Source of the DNA: Pseudomonadota bacterium
GTDB taxonomy: Bacteria; Pseudomonadota; Gammaproteobacteria; Burkholderiales; Casimicrobiaceae
DNA length: 5,808 nucleotides
Assembly (NCBI GenBank): GCA_022709775.1
Contig: JAKLIE010000146.1
Location: 1 to 5,808 of the forward strand
Direction of reading: 5' to 3'
The position numbers and the translations under genes were made by a program. Under the pieces are notes generated by a model that worked only from the letters and a program-made list of their open reading frames with translations, was not told where the DNA came from and did no database searches. Shown piece by piece: positions 1 to 5,807 of this stretch; the first letter of the stretch is position 1, and the number at the start of each line of letters is the position of its first letter.

Positions 1-408
1 GCCGATCAGCGGCAGCTTCGCGTAGAGCTCGTTCGCCGCGTCCCAGTAGTCGCGGTGGTAGGCGATGCGCCCGTCCGGCGCGAACCTGAGGTGCGTCGCG
101 CCGTGGATCGTCTGCGTTTCGCGCGGACGCCACTTCCTGACGCGGTAGCTCATGTCCCAGGTGAGCATCGCGCCGCGCTCGTCGGCGACGACGTCGAGGA
201 TCGCGAAGCGCACGTCTTCGAGGTGCTCGAACATCGCGCCGAAGATGCGCGCGATGTCGGCGACGCCCGTCACCTCGTTGAACGGATCGCGGAAATAGGC
301 GTCTTCGGCGTAGATCGTGCCGAGCCGCGGGACGTCGGCGGGCGAGATCGACTCGAAATACGCCTTCGCCCGGAGGGCGGCGGCCCGGATGGCGGTTGCG
401 TCGGTCAT
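1..408 (-). CDS. NTF2/SnoaL-like family protein, N-terminal part
   Basis: The first 136 codons are in the window and the frame is open to the left edge, so the 3' end is cut. The peptide starts MTDATAIRAAALRAKAYFES and continues with IYAEDAYFRDPFNEVTG, FGAMFEHLEDVRFAILDVV, MLTWDMSYRV, IHGATHLRFAPDGRIAYHRDYWDAANELY and LPLIG at the edge. This is the cone-shaped alpha+beta fold of nuclear-transport-factor-2/SnoaL-like proteins: an N-terminal helix, the Y-x-D-x-x-F-x-D-P-F motif and the final RDYWD strand motif. Such proteins are small cytoplasmic enzymes or ligand binders, and no reaction can be assigned. It follows the SDR closely; SDR plus SnoaL-like is a recurrent pair in this cluster type. 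An in-frame ATG at 423, directly after the SDR stop (TGAATG), would add MRRTS. The start at 408 is preferred because MTDATAIR looks like family N-termini, but the choice is open. Confidence 0.85.
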   Translation of the reverse strand, partial: MTDATAIRAAALRAKAYFESISPADVPRLGTIYAEDAYFRDPFNEVTGVADIARIFGAMFEHLEDVRFAILDVVADERGAMLTWDMSYRVRKWRPRETQTIHGATHLRFAPDGRIAYHRDYWDAANELYAKLPLIG

Positions 409-423
409 CGAGGTTCTTCGCAT

Positions 424-1218
424 TCAGACGCCGGTGGCCTTGCGCACGATCGCGAAGTACCAGCGGTACGGCAGCAGGCGCAAGAGCTTCAGCCGGCGCG
501 TGAACGCGCGCGGGAAGTGGATCTCGAAGTCGCCGCGCTCGAGGCCGGCGACGATCTCCGCCGCGGCTTCCTCGGCGGAGATCAGGTAGGGCATCCGGAA
601 CGCATTGCGGTCGGTGAGGGGCGTCTTCACGAAGCCGGGCGTGATCAGCACGACGCCCAGTCCGCGCCTGGACAGGTCGAGGTAGAGCGTTTCCGTAAAG
701 TTGACCAGCGCCGCCTTCGACGCGCCGTAGACGAGCGCCTTCGGCAGCCCGCCGTAGCCCGCGACCGACGACACGATCCCGATCGTGCCGTGGCCCTGCG
801 CGAGCAGCGCGGGCACGATCGCCGCGACGGTCCCGATCACCCCGTGCAGGTTCGTTTCCAGCAGCGCGCGCGCCTTCGCATCGGTGAGTTCCCACGCGCG
901 GATCTCCTCGTGCGTGCCGGCGACGACCAGCACGAGGTCGATGCCGCCCCAGCGCGCGTGCACGCGCGCCCACGCGGCCTGCACCGACGCGTGGTCGGTG
1001 AAGTCGAGCGGCTCGAGCGCGGCGCGGCCCGACGCGACGGCATCGCCGGCAACCTCCGCGAGCTTGTCGGCCGATCGCGCCGACAGCGCGACGCGGGCGC
1101 CGCGCGCGAGCAGGAGCTTCGCAGTCGCGGCGCCGATCCCGGTCGACGCGCCGACGATCCAGACGCGTGCGTCCTTCCACGCGGGCGGCGGCGGATTCAG
1201 GGGGGCGAGGAAGCTCAC
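424..1218 (-). CDS. Short-chain dehydrogenase/reductase (SDR)
   Basis: The product is 264 residues, a normal length for a classical SDR. The Rossmann glycine motif is GASTGIGAA (23-31), followed by LSARSADKL (45-53), the acidic LDFTD (71-75) and the catalytic set Asn123 (LETNLHG), Ser151 (IVSSVAGYGG), Tyr164 and Lys168 (YGASK). PGFVKTPLT (194-202) closes the cofactor site. The usual NNAG after strand 4 reads VVAG (98-101). Arg48 suggests NADPH preference (inference). The C-terminal FPRAFTRRLKLLRLLPYRWY (235-254) is basic and amphipathic and could dock on the membrane. The substrate is unknown; a keto or hydroxy acyl lipid fits the neighbours. The start is GTG at 1218, the only reasonable one: no in-frame ATG occurs before the glycine motif and the gap to the preceding gene contains the palindromic repeat. 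The ribosome binding site is weak. Confidence 0.92.
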   Translation of the reverse strand: MSFLAPLNPPPPAWKDARVWIVGASTGIGAATAKLLLARGARVALSARSADKLAEVAGDAVASGRAALEPLDFTDHASVQAAWARVHARWGGIDLVLVVAGTHEEIRAWELTDAKARALLETNLHGVIGTVAAIVPALLAQGHGTIGIVSSVAGYGGLPKALVYGASKAALVNFTETLYLDLSRRGLGVVLITPGFVKTPLTDRNAFRMPYLISAEEAAAEIVAGLERGDFEIHFPRAFTRRLKLLRLLPYRWYFAIVRKATGV

Positions 1219-1237
1219 GGCGGATCGGTCACCCGGG

Positions 1238-1262
1238 CAGTGTCGGACACTGTGCCAGACAC
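1238..1262 (-). repeat. Tandem pair of imperfectly palindromic 11-mers (GTGTCYGRCAC)
   Basis: Read on the minus strand, GTGTCTGGCAC and GTGTCCGACAC lie one base apart, a 12-base period. Each unit is a near-perfect inverted repeat. The second can extend to a CAGTGTC/GACACTG hairpin with one central base (1238-1252). The pair occupies half of the 50-base gap between the DUF3833 lipoprotein stop and the SDR start, the largest gap in the operon. No T-tract follows on the minus strand, so it is not a standard intrinsic terminator. It resembles short GTGTC/GACAC-rich intergenic repeats I recall from GC-rich proteobacterial genomes, but could also be a protein-binding site. Confidence 0.55.
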
Positions 1263-1268
1263 CGGGGA

Positions 1269-1790
1269 TCAGCGCTTGCGGAACGCGAGCGTGACCTCGC
1301 CCACGCGCACGCCGAGTTTCGACATCGTCGTGCGGTTCAGCATCGTCCGATCGTCCATCAGGAACATCCAGTCGTCCATGTCCATGTTCCAGACGCGGCC
1401 GTCGACCGGCAGGGCGAGCACGTAGCGCCACTGCAGCGCGTTGCCGGCCGCGGCCCCGGTCGCGGTGCCGACGACGTCGCCCGCGGTGCCGGTGTAGCGG
1501 TCGCCTTCCTTGACGATCGTCCAGACGCGCTTCTCGCGCTTGCCGTCCGCGTACTCGAACGACTCGTCGAGCGTGCCGGTGTTGCCGTTCCACTTCGCGT
1601 CGATCACGACGTGGAATCGCGCGACGACCTTGCCCGACCTGTCCTGGAACGTTCCCCAGCCGTCGATCGTGCCGTCGAAGTACTCGCGGAGGTCGAGGCG
1701 GGGCTTCTCCCCGGCGTACTGCCCGATGTCGACGCTCGCGCAAGCGGACAGCGCCAAAGCGAGGAATGTGACTGCGATCGTCCTGAACAT
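1269..1790 (-). CDS. DUF3833 family lipoprotein
   Basis: The product is 173 residues. It begins with a lipoprotein signal peptide, MFRTIAVTFLALALSAC, with lipobox L-S-A-C and lipidated Cys17. The residue after the cysteine is alanine, so outer-membrane sorting by the Lol system is expected. The mature part carries the DUF3833 pattern: DLREYFDGTIDGWGTFQDRSG (33-53), a central WNGNTGTLDESFEYADG (67-83) and the diagnostic C-terminal block LQWRYVLALPVDGRVW (119-134), DMDDWMFLMDDRTMLNR (137-153) and a GEVTLAF ending. The function of the family is unknown. It recurs in clusters with Cfa-like methyltransferases and SDRs, which suggests a lipid-related envelope role (inference). The ATG at 1790 is fixed by the signal peptide and by GGAG eight bases upstream. 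Longer in-frame extensions upstream run antisense-like through the MFS gene and are rejected. Confidence 0.92.
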   Translation of the reverse strand: MFRTIAVTFLALALSACASVDIGQYAGEKPRLDLREYFDGTIDGWGTFQDRSGKVVARFHVVIDAKWNGNTGTLDESFEYADGKREKRVWTIVKEGDRYTGTAGDVVGTATGAAAGNALQWRYVLALPVDGRVWNMDMDDWMFLMDDRTMLNRTTMSKLGVRVGEVTLAFRKR

Positions 1791-1798
1791 CGATGGGG

Positions 1799-1802
1799 CT
1801 CC
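1799..1802 (-). promoter_or_regulatory. Ribosome binding site of the DUF3833 lipoprotein gene
   Basis: GGAG on the minus strand lies eight bases before the ATG at 1790, within the 26-base gap after the MFS stop. It supports this start, in agreement with the signal peptide. Confidence 0.55.
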
Positions 1803-1816
1803 GGAAATGTCGAGGA

Positions 1817-3121
1817 TCACGCCGCGTGCCGCGACGTGGTCGAGTACGAGAAGAGCGCGGCGAGCGCGCCGAGCTTGAGCAGGCACGGCAAGGCCGCATA
1901 CACGATCGCGAGCGCGAAGGTCGCGTCGAGGTCGCGCGATCCGGGCGCGTAGCCCAGCGCATCGAGCAGCGGCAATGCGATGCCGGCAGCGAGCGCGAGA
2001 TTGAGCTTGGTCGCGAACGTCCAGATGCCGAAGTACGCCCCGGTCGAGCGCATCGTGCCGCGCCGTCCGATCACGTCGGCGAGGATCGACGGCGGCAGCG
2101 CGAGGTCGGCGCCGGGTGCCGCGCCCGACATCGCGCAGACGATGGCGAACGGCACGACGTCGCCCGGACCGAGCAGCGCTGCCCAGACGAAAGCGATCAC
2201 GGCGACGACCATCGACGTCGCCCACGCGGCGGACTTGCCGGCGCGAGCGGCGAGCGCGGTCCACATCGGCAGTCCCGCCGCGCCCGCGACGAAGTAGAGC
2301 CCGAGCAGCCAACCCTGCCGTCCTTCCGCCTGGAGCACGTCGGCCACGTAGAACAGGAAGAGCGTCGCGGGAATCGCCGCGGCGATGCCGTTCAGCGCGA
2401 ACACGACGAGGAGCCGGCGGAAGAGGCGGTCGCGAAGCGCGTCGGCGATGCCGGCGAACACCGGGCGCCGGTCCTCGGCCGCGCGCGGCGCCGCGGGCGC
2501 GACCAGCGTCACCGCGAGGCACGCGGCCACGATCGCGGCGAACAGCCACGCGAAGCGCGGCAGGCCCGCGGCTTCACCGCCGGCGGCGCCGAGGATGCCG
2601 GGCAGCACGCTCGCCGCGACGACGCCCGCGAGCGCCAGCCCTTCGCGCGTCGCGGTGATGCGCGTGCGCTCGTCGGGGTCGGACGAGAGCTCGGCGCCCC
2701 ACGCGTTGTGGTTGATCGTCGCGAGCGAATAGGCGACGTACACGATCGCGAGCGAGCACGCGATCCAGGCGAGCAGCGGACCTTCGCCGCGCACCTGCGG
2801 CACGAAGAGCGCGACCATGCCGAACGCGAGGACGGGCGCCGACCACGCGATCAGGCGCTTGCGCGTCGGGCCGCGGTCGCTCCACGCGCCGAGCAGCGGA
2901 TCGAGGAGCGCGTCGCCCGCGCGCAGCGCGAGCAACAGCACGCCGAGCGCGGCGAGGCCCACGCCGAACACCTCGCCGTAGAACTTCGGCAGGTGCACGT
3001 AGAGCGGCAGCGCGCCCATCGCGAGCGGTACCGCGAACGCTCCGTAGGCGAAGCGGGTCGCGGGGGAGAGCCGCGCTCCCGCGCCCGCAGGCGACGCGGA
3101 CGCTGCGGCGGGGGCGATCAT
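1817..3121 (-). CDS. MFS transporter, GPH/MelB-like (MFS_2)
   Basis: The 434-residue product is an integral inner-membrane protein with about twelve hydrophobic segments; clear ones lie near residues 27-45, 54-68, 91-108, 118-134, 162-181, 191-209, 235-259, 270-290, 298-317, 322-338, 361-386 and 402-423. The loop after helix 2 has GDALLDPLLGAWSDRGPTRKR (69-89). It combines an MFS motif-A-like GxxSDR with a D-x-x-x-D pair (D70, D74) like the cation-binding aspartates of MelB helix II, so cation-coupled symport is plausible. NHNAWGAELSSDPDERTRITATREG (137-161) is the conserved cytoplasmic segment of this family. The family usually carries sugars, but relatives inside lipid and stress clusters have no proven substrate, so none is assigned. 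The ATG at 3121 lies eight bases after the preceding stop and is preceded by a weak GAGAG. It is probably co-transcribed with its neighbours. Confidence 0.9.
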   Translation of the reverse strand: MIAPAAASASPAGAGARLSPATRFAYGAFAVPLAMGALPLYVHLPKFYGEVFGVGLAALGVLLLALRAGDALLDPLLGAWSDRGPTRKRLIAWSAPVLAFGMVALFVPQVRGEGPLLAWIACSLAIVYVAYSLATINHNAWGAELSSDPDERTRITATREGLALAGVVAASVLPGILGAAGGEAAGLPRFAWLFAAIVAACLAVTLVAPAAPRAAEDRRPVFAGIADALRDRLFRRLLVVFALNGIAAAIPATLFLFYVADVLQAEGRQGWLLGLYFVAGAAGLPMWTALAARAGKSAAWATSMVVAVIAFVWAALLGPGDVVPFAIVCAMSGAAPGADLALPPSILADVIGRRGTMRSTGAYFGIWTFATKLNLALAAGIALPLLDALGYAPGSRDLDATFALAIVYAALPCLLKLGALAALFSYSTTSRHAA

Positions 3122-3129
3122 CGCGTCTC

Positions 3130-3699
3130 TCAGGATTCGCCCATCAGGCGTCTGCGGAAGTCCGGTGCGGACGTCCGCGGATCGAGCCAGATGCCGAAGA
3201 ACGCCTGCGCGAACGCGGGGTCGACGATCTCGCCGATCGGCCTGCCGTTGTGGAAGAACGTGGCGCCTCGCGACGGGACGTTCACGCCGGTCAGGCGGTC
3301 GCCCTTGCCGACGGAGGGGAAGATCGTCTTCATCGCGTGCGCCCAGCGCTCGCGCTCGGCGGGCGAGCCGTAGCCCAGCTTCTCGATCTCCTGGGCACTG
3401 CGCTCGGCGATCCTCGCGCCGTCGAGGGCGCGGTGGTAGACGAGATCGAGCGCGAAGGGCTCGGCGATCGAGTAGCCGCGCACCGCGCTCCAGTAGAACC
3501 CGTCGTAGATCGACATGCCGAGGAAGCGGAACGCACTCGCACCCTGGATGCGGGCGTCGGGCGCGAGCGCCGCGACCGCCGCGGGCAGCGGCGGAGCCTT
3601 CGACGCTTCGGCGCCGCTGGCCGGCGACGCGGCGATCATGGCGCCGAGCGCGACCGCCGCCGCGAGCTCACGCGCGCTCGAACGTGTACTGGCCCACAT
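3130..3699 (-). CDS. Exported chalcone-isomerase-like domain protein
   Basis: The product is 189 residues. Residues 1-30 look like a signal peptide: an n-region with three arginines, a hydrophobic stretch AAAVALGAMIAA (13-24) and a likely cleavage after S-G-A (28-30), so the mature protein should be periplasmic. The mature part has the bacterial chalcone-isomerase-like pattern (Chalcone_3 type): FRFLGMSIYDGFYW (57-70), a middle region ALDLVYHRALDG (83-94), and a C-terminal FFGIWLDPRTSAPDFRRRLMG (167-187). By family knowledge the fold binds fatty acids or hydrophobic ligands; true flavonoid isomerisation is not expected here. The ATG at 3699 is chosen because it supplies the complete signal peptide and has a good Shine-Dalgarno six bases upstream, although it overlaps the methyltransferase gene by 32 bases. 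An internal ATG at 3640 would leave a poor signal sequence. Position next to a lipid methyltransferase suggests acyl-chain binding (inference). Confidence 0.88.
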   Translation of the reverse strand: MWASTRSSARELAAAVALGAMIAASPASGAEASKAPPLPAAVAALAPDARIQGASAFRFLGMSIYDGFYWSAVRGYSIAEPFALDLVYHRALDGARIAERSAQEIEKLGYGSPAERERWAHAMKTIFPSVGKGDRLTGVNVPSRGATFFHNGRPIGEIVDPAFAQAFFGIWLDPRTSAPDFRRRLMGES

Positions 3700-4912
3700 C
3701 GGTCGTCTCCGAGTCGAATCCCGCCGCGCAGTAGGCGAGGTAGAAGCGCCAGCAGCGAACGAACGCTCCGTCGAACCGCGCGGCGATCGTGCCGGCGTTC
3801 GCATCGAACGCGGCGAGCCAGCGCTTGAGCGTCTCGCCGTAGTCGCGGCCGAAGCGCAGCGAGCGCACGACCCGCAGTCCCGCGCGCTCGGCCTCGGCGA
3901 CCAGGCGCGACGGCGAGGCGAGCATTCCGCCCGGGAAGATGTACTGCTGGATGAAGTCGGACTGTGTCCGGTAGCGCTCGAAGCGATCCTCGGCGATCGT
4001 GATCGCCTGGATGCACGCGCGGGCGCCCGGCGCGAGCGCGTCGCGCACCGCGTCGAAGTACGTCGGCCAGTACTTCTCGCCGACCGCCTCGAACATCTCG
4101 ATCGACGCGACGCCGTCGTAGCGGCCGCGCACGTCGCGGTAGTCCTGCAGGCGCAGGTCGGCGCGGTCGGCGAGTCCCGACCGCGCCAGCCGTTCGCGCG
4201 CAAACGCCGTTTGCCGTTCCGACAGCGAGATGCCGGCGACGTGATGACCCGCGCGCGCGGCGGTCTCCACGAAGCCTCCCCAGCCGCAGCCGATCTCGAG
4301 GACGCGCGAGCCCGGCGCGAGCGCCAGTTCGCCGAGCAGGCGGTCGTACTTGGCCTGCTGCGCCCGGTCGAGCGCGCGATCGCTCGCGCCTTCGAACAGC
4401 GCCGACGAATAGGTCATCGTTCGGTCCAGCCAGAGCGCGTAGAAGTCGTTGCCGAGATCGTAGTGCGCGGCGATGTTCTTCCTCGCCTGCCGCCGCGTGT
4501 TCGCGTTGAGCCAGTGGCGCAGGCGCAGCAGGCGCTGCACCCATGCGCGCCCGATGAATGCGCGCTCGAGCGCGCCCTGGTTCGCCGCGATCACCGTGAG
4601 CAGATGCGCGAGGTCGGGAGAGTCCCAGTGACCGTCGAGGTAGCTCTCGGCGAAGCCGACGTCGCCGCCCTTCAGCGACGCGGACGCGACGTGCCAGTCG
4701 GCGAGCGTGATCTGGCCCGGCACCGCGGGCAGGCCGTCGGCCGGCGCGCCGCCCGGCCCGAAGCGATGGACCTTGCCGTCGGGCGCGACGAGCTCGATGC
4801 TCCCGCGCTCGATCCGGGCGAGCAGCGCGAGCAGCATGTGGCCCGCGGCCGACGTGCCGGCGCGGCGGCGCGGGGCGCGGTGCGAACGCGGTGAGGCGAG
4901 GGTCGTGTTCAT
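3668..4912 (-). CDS. Cyclopropane-fatty-acid-synthase-like SAM methyltransferase
   Basis: The 414-residue product belongs to the Cfa/mycolic-acid-methyltransferase family, which transfers a methyl from S-adenosylmethionine to the double bond of acyl chains in membrane phospholipids. Residues 1-145 form the Cfa-type N-terminal lipid-binding part, including GFAESYLDGHWDSPDL (86-101). The catalytic domain follows: HYDLGNDFY (150-158), SAM motif I VLEIGCGWGG (204-213), QDYRD (256-260), IEMFEAVG (271-278), FIQQYIFPGG (320-329), RDYGETL (356-362) and YLAYCAAGF (391-399). Against E. coli Cfa (from memory) the equivalents of E239 (E275), Y317 (Y358) and C354 (C395) are present, but the C139 position is Ser170 (YSSALF) and the H266 position is Gln302. 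This suggests a methylase of the UfaM kind rather than a ring-forming enzyme (inference). The start ATG at 4912 overlaps the DUF1365 stop as ATGA; no ribosome binding site is visible. A start 63 bases upstream would overlap DUF1365 deeply. Confidence 0.93.
   Translation of the reverse strand: MNTTLASPRSHRAPRRRAGTSAAGHMLLALLARIERGSIELVAPDGKVHRFGPGGAPADGLPAVPGQITLADWHVASASLKGGDVGFAESYLDGHWDSPDLAHLLTVIAANQGALERAFIGRAWVQRLLRLRHWLNANTRRQARKNIAAHYDLGNDFYALWLDRTMTYSSALFEGASDRALDRAQQAKYDRLLGELALAPGSRVLEIGCGWGGFVETAARAGHHVAGISLSERQTAFARERLARSGLADRADLRLQDYRDVRGRYDGVASIEMFEAVGEKYWPTYFDAVRDALAPGARACIQAITIAEDRFERYRTQSDFIQQYIFPGGMLASPSRLVAEAERAGLRVVRSLRFGRDYGETLKRWLAAFDANAGTIAARFDGAFVRCWRFYLAYCAAGFDSETTDVGQYTFERA
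3706..3710 (-). promoter_or_regulatory. Ribosome binding site of the chalcone-isomerase-like gene
   Basis: On the minus strand GGAGA lies six bases before the ATG at 3699. The site is inside the coding sequence of the upstream methyltransferase. It supports this overlapping start over the later ATG at 3640 and means the gene need not depend on coupling alone. Confidence 0.6.
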
Positions 4913-5691
4913 CGGTGGGAGAGCGCCGCGGCGGGCGGCGCGGGCTTGGTGAAGAACGGGACGCGCTTGCGCCACAGGCGCAGCGCCTGCCAGTGGATCC
5001 GCGCGACCACCATCAGCGTGAACCAGCGATAGCGCCAGGCGAGGCTGCGGACGGTCGCGCGCGAGAGGGGCTCGGCGCTGCCCGAGATCCAGGTCTCGAT
5101 CAGCGGAGTCGCGCCGTCGTCGTCGAAATAGTCGATGCGCGCGAGCCAGCGCCCGGGGCCGAACCGGAAGCGGAACGCGTAGCGTCCCTTGACGTCGCAG
5201 AACGGCGAGACGTGGAAGACCTTGCGGGCCTCCAGCACGTCGCCGCTCGCGATCGGGCGGCCGTCGGCGTGCGCGACCAGGTAGTCGTGGCGTTCGCCGA
5301 ACGTGTTGTTGACTTCGGCGAGCACGGCACGCACGGCGCCGTCGCGGTCGTGCGCGACCCAGAAGCTCACCGGGTTGAACACGTAGCCCAGCATGCGCGG
5401 GAACGCGTACAGCACCACTTCACCGTCGGCCGGCACGCCCTCGCGCGCCAGCAGCGCGCGGATCCACGGCAGCAGCGGCGTGCCGTCGCGCGGGCCGTGG
5501 TCGCGGTCGTGCAGGGCGACCGGGGCGAGGCGGTTGTGGGCGAGGCCGAAGGTGCGGGCGGTGGCCTCGCCGATGCGGTCGAGGTCGAGCGCGAGCATCC
5601 AGATGCGATAGGCGAAGCGCAGGCGCGGGGCGACATGGCGGGCGTGCATCACCCGGCCGGTCAGGACCAGCCCGGCGGGCGGCGCGGTCAT
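4909..5691 (-). CDS. DUF1365 family protein
   Basis: The product is 260 residues, the usual DUF1365 length. Visible family blocks are an N-terminal G-x-V-x-H-x-R-x-x-x-P-x-x-x-x-F-x-Y motif (residues 12-28), RMLGYVFNPVSFW (99-111), EVNNTFGERHDYL (126-138) and KVFHVSPFCDVKGRY (157-171). The biochemical function of the family is not established; it co-occurs with a flavoprotein and a Cfa-like methyltransferase, so a role in fatty-acid modification is inferred. The start is the ATG at 5691-5689 because it gives the ATGA overlap with the upstream flavoprotein and the N-terminus MTAPPAGLVLTGRVMHAR fits the family. An ATG 33 bases further upstream would put 11 residues inside the neighbour's reading frame and is not favoured. 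No Shine-Dalgarno sequence is visible, which agrees with coupled translation. A short helical segment near 221-240 (YRWFTLMVVARIHWQALRLW) could touch the membrane. Confidence 0.93.
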   Translation of the reverse strand: MTAPPAGLVLTGRVMHARHVAPRLRFAYRIWMLALDLDRIGEATARTFGLAHNRLAPVALHDRDHGPRDGTPLLPWIRALLAREGVPADGEVVLYAFPRMLGYVFNPVSFWVAHDRDGAVRAVLAEVNNTFGERHDYLVAHADGRPIASGDVLEARKVFHVSPFCDVKGRYAFRFRFGPGRWLARIDYFDDDGATPLIETWISGSAEPLSRATVRSLAWRYRWFTLMVVARIHWQALRLWRKRVPFFTKPAPPAAALSHR

Positions 5692-5807
5692 GCGGCGCGG
5701 TCGTGCAGGCTGGCGGCGGCCCACGGCGCGGCGACGCCGAGTGCCGCAGCCACGCGCACGGCGCTGGCGATGCCGTCCTCGTGGAAGCCCCAGCCGGTCC
5801 AGGCGCC
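5688..5807 (-). CDS. FAD-dependent amine-oxidase-like protein (COG2907 type), C-terminal fragment
   Basis: Only the last 39 codons and the TGA stop are inside the window; the rest lies beyond the right edge. The visible peptide begins GAWTGWGFHEDGIASAVRVA. This matches the C-terminal FAD-binding segment of flavin-containing amine oxidase-like NAD/FAD-binding proteins, where a G-x-W/Y-x-G-[YW]-G-F-H-E-D-G motif contacts the flavin and is followed by a helix. By family knowledge these proteins bind FAD through an N-terminal Rossmann fold and oxidise or desaturate a substrate that is often unknown; in this gene neighbourhood lipid acyl chains are the likely candidates (inference). The stop codon overlaps the start of the DUF1365 gene as ATGA, so the two are translationally coupled. 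This pairing is typical: DUF1365 genes commonly sit directly next to COG2907 flavoproteins. Assignment from so short a tail is good but not certain. Confidence 0.8.
   Translation of the reverse strand, partial: GAWTGWGFHEDGIASAVRVAAALGVAAPWAAASLHDRAA

Noticed and set aside
1238..1252. Intrinsic terminator at the CAGTGTC/GACACTG hairpin
   Set aside because: The stem is only seven base pairs with a single-base centre and no run of T follows on the minus strand; the next gene starts 20 bases later.
55..1425. Long plus-strand open frame of 456 codons
   Set aside because: It is antisense to the SnoaL-like, SDR and DUF3833 genes, is extremely rich in Arg, Ala, Asp and Glu as expected from complementing high-GC codons, and shows no domain or ribosome binding site.
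1219..1962. N-terminal extension of the SDR across the DUF3833 gene
   Set aside because: The sequence is a shadow of the lipoprotein gene; SDR homology begins just after the GTG at 1218.
1791..2549. N-terminal extension of the DUF3833 gene through the MFS gene
   Set aside because: The extension is Arg-rich frame shadow; the signal peptide with lipobox and the GGAG at 1799-1802 place the true start at 1790.
1793..3373. Long plus-strand open frame of 526 codons
   Set aside because: It is antisense to the MFS and chalcone-isomerase-like genes; the translation is low-complexity Arg/Glu/His-rich shadow sequence, while the opposite strand gives a clear membrane protein.
3130..3640. Internal ATG at 3640 as start of the chalcone-isomerase-like gene
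   Set aside because: It would avoid the overlap, but it removes the positively charged n-region and most of the hydrophobic core of the signal peptide, and the start at 3699 has a better ribosome binding site.
3700..4203. N-terminal extension of the chalcone-isomerase-like gene into the methyltransferase gene
   Set aside because: The added residues are low-complexity Arg/Ser/Ala sequence from the alternate frame; the signal peptide beginning at 3699 defines the start.
3515..4894. Long plus-strand open frame of 459 codons
   Set aside because: It is antisense to the methyltransferase gene, whose family motifs run through the whole opposite frame; the plus-strand product has no recognisable domain.
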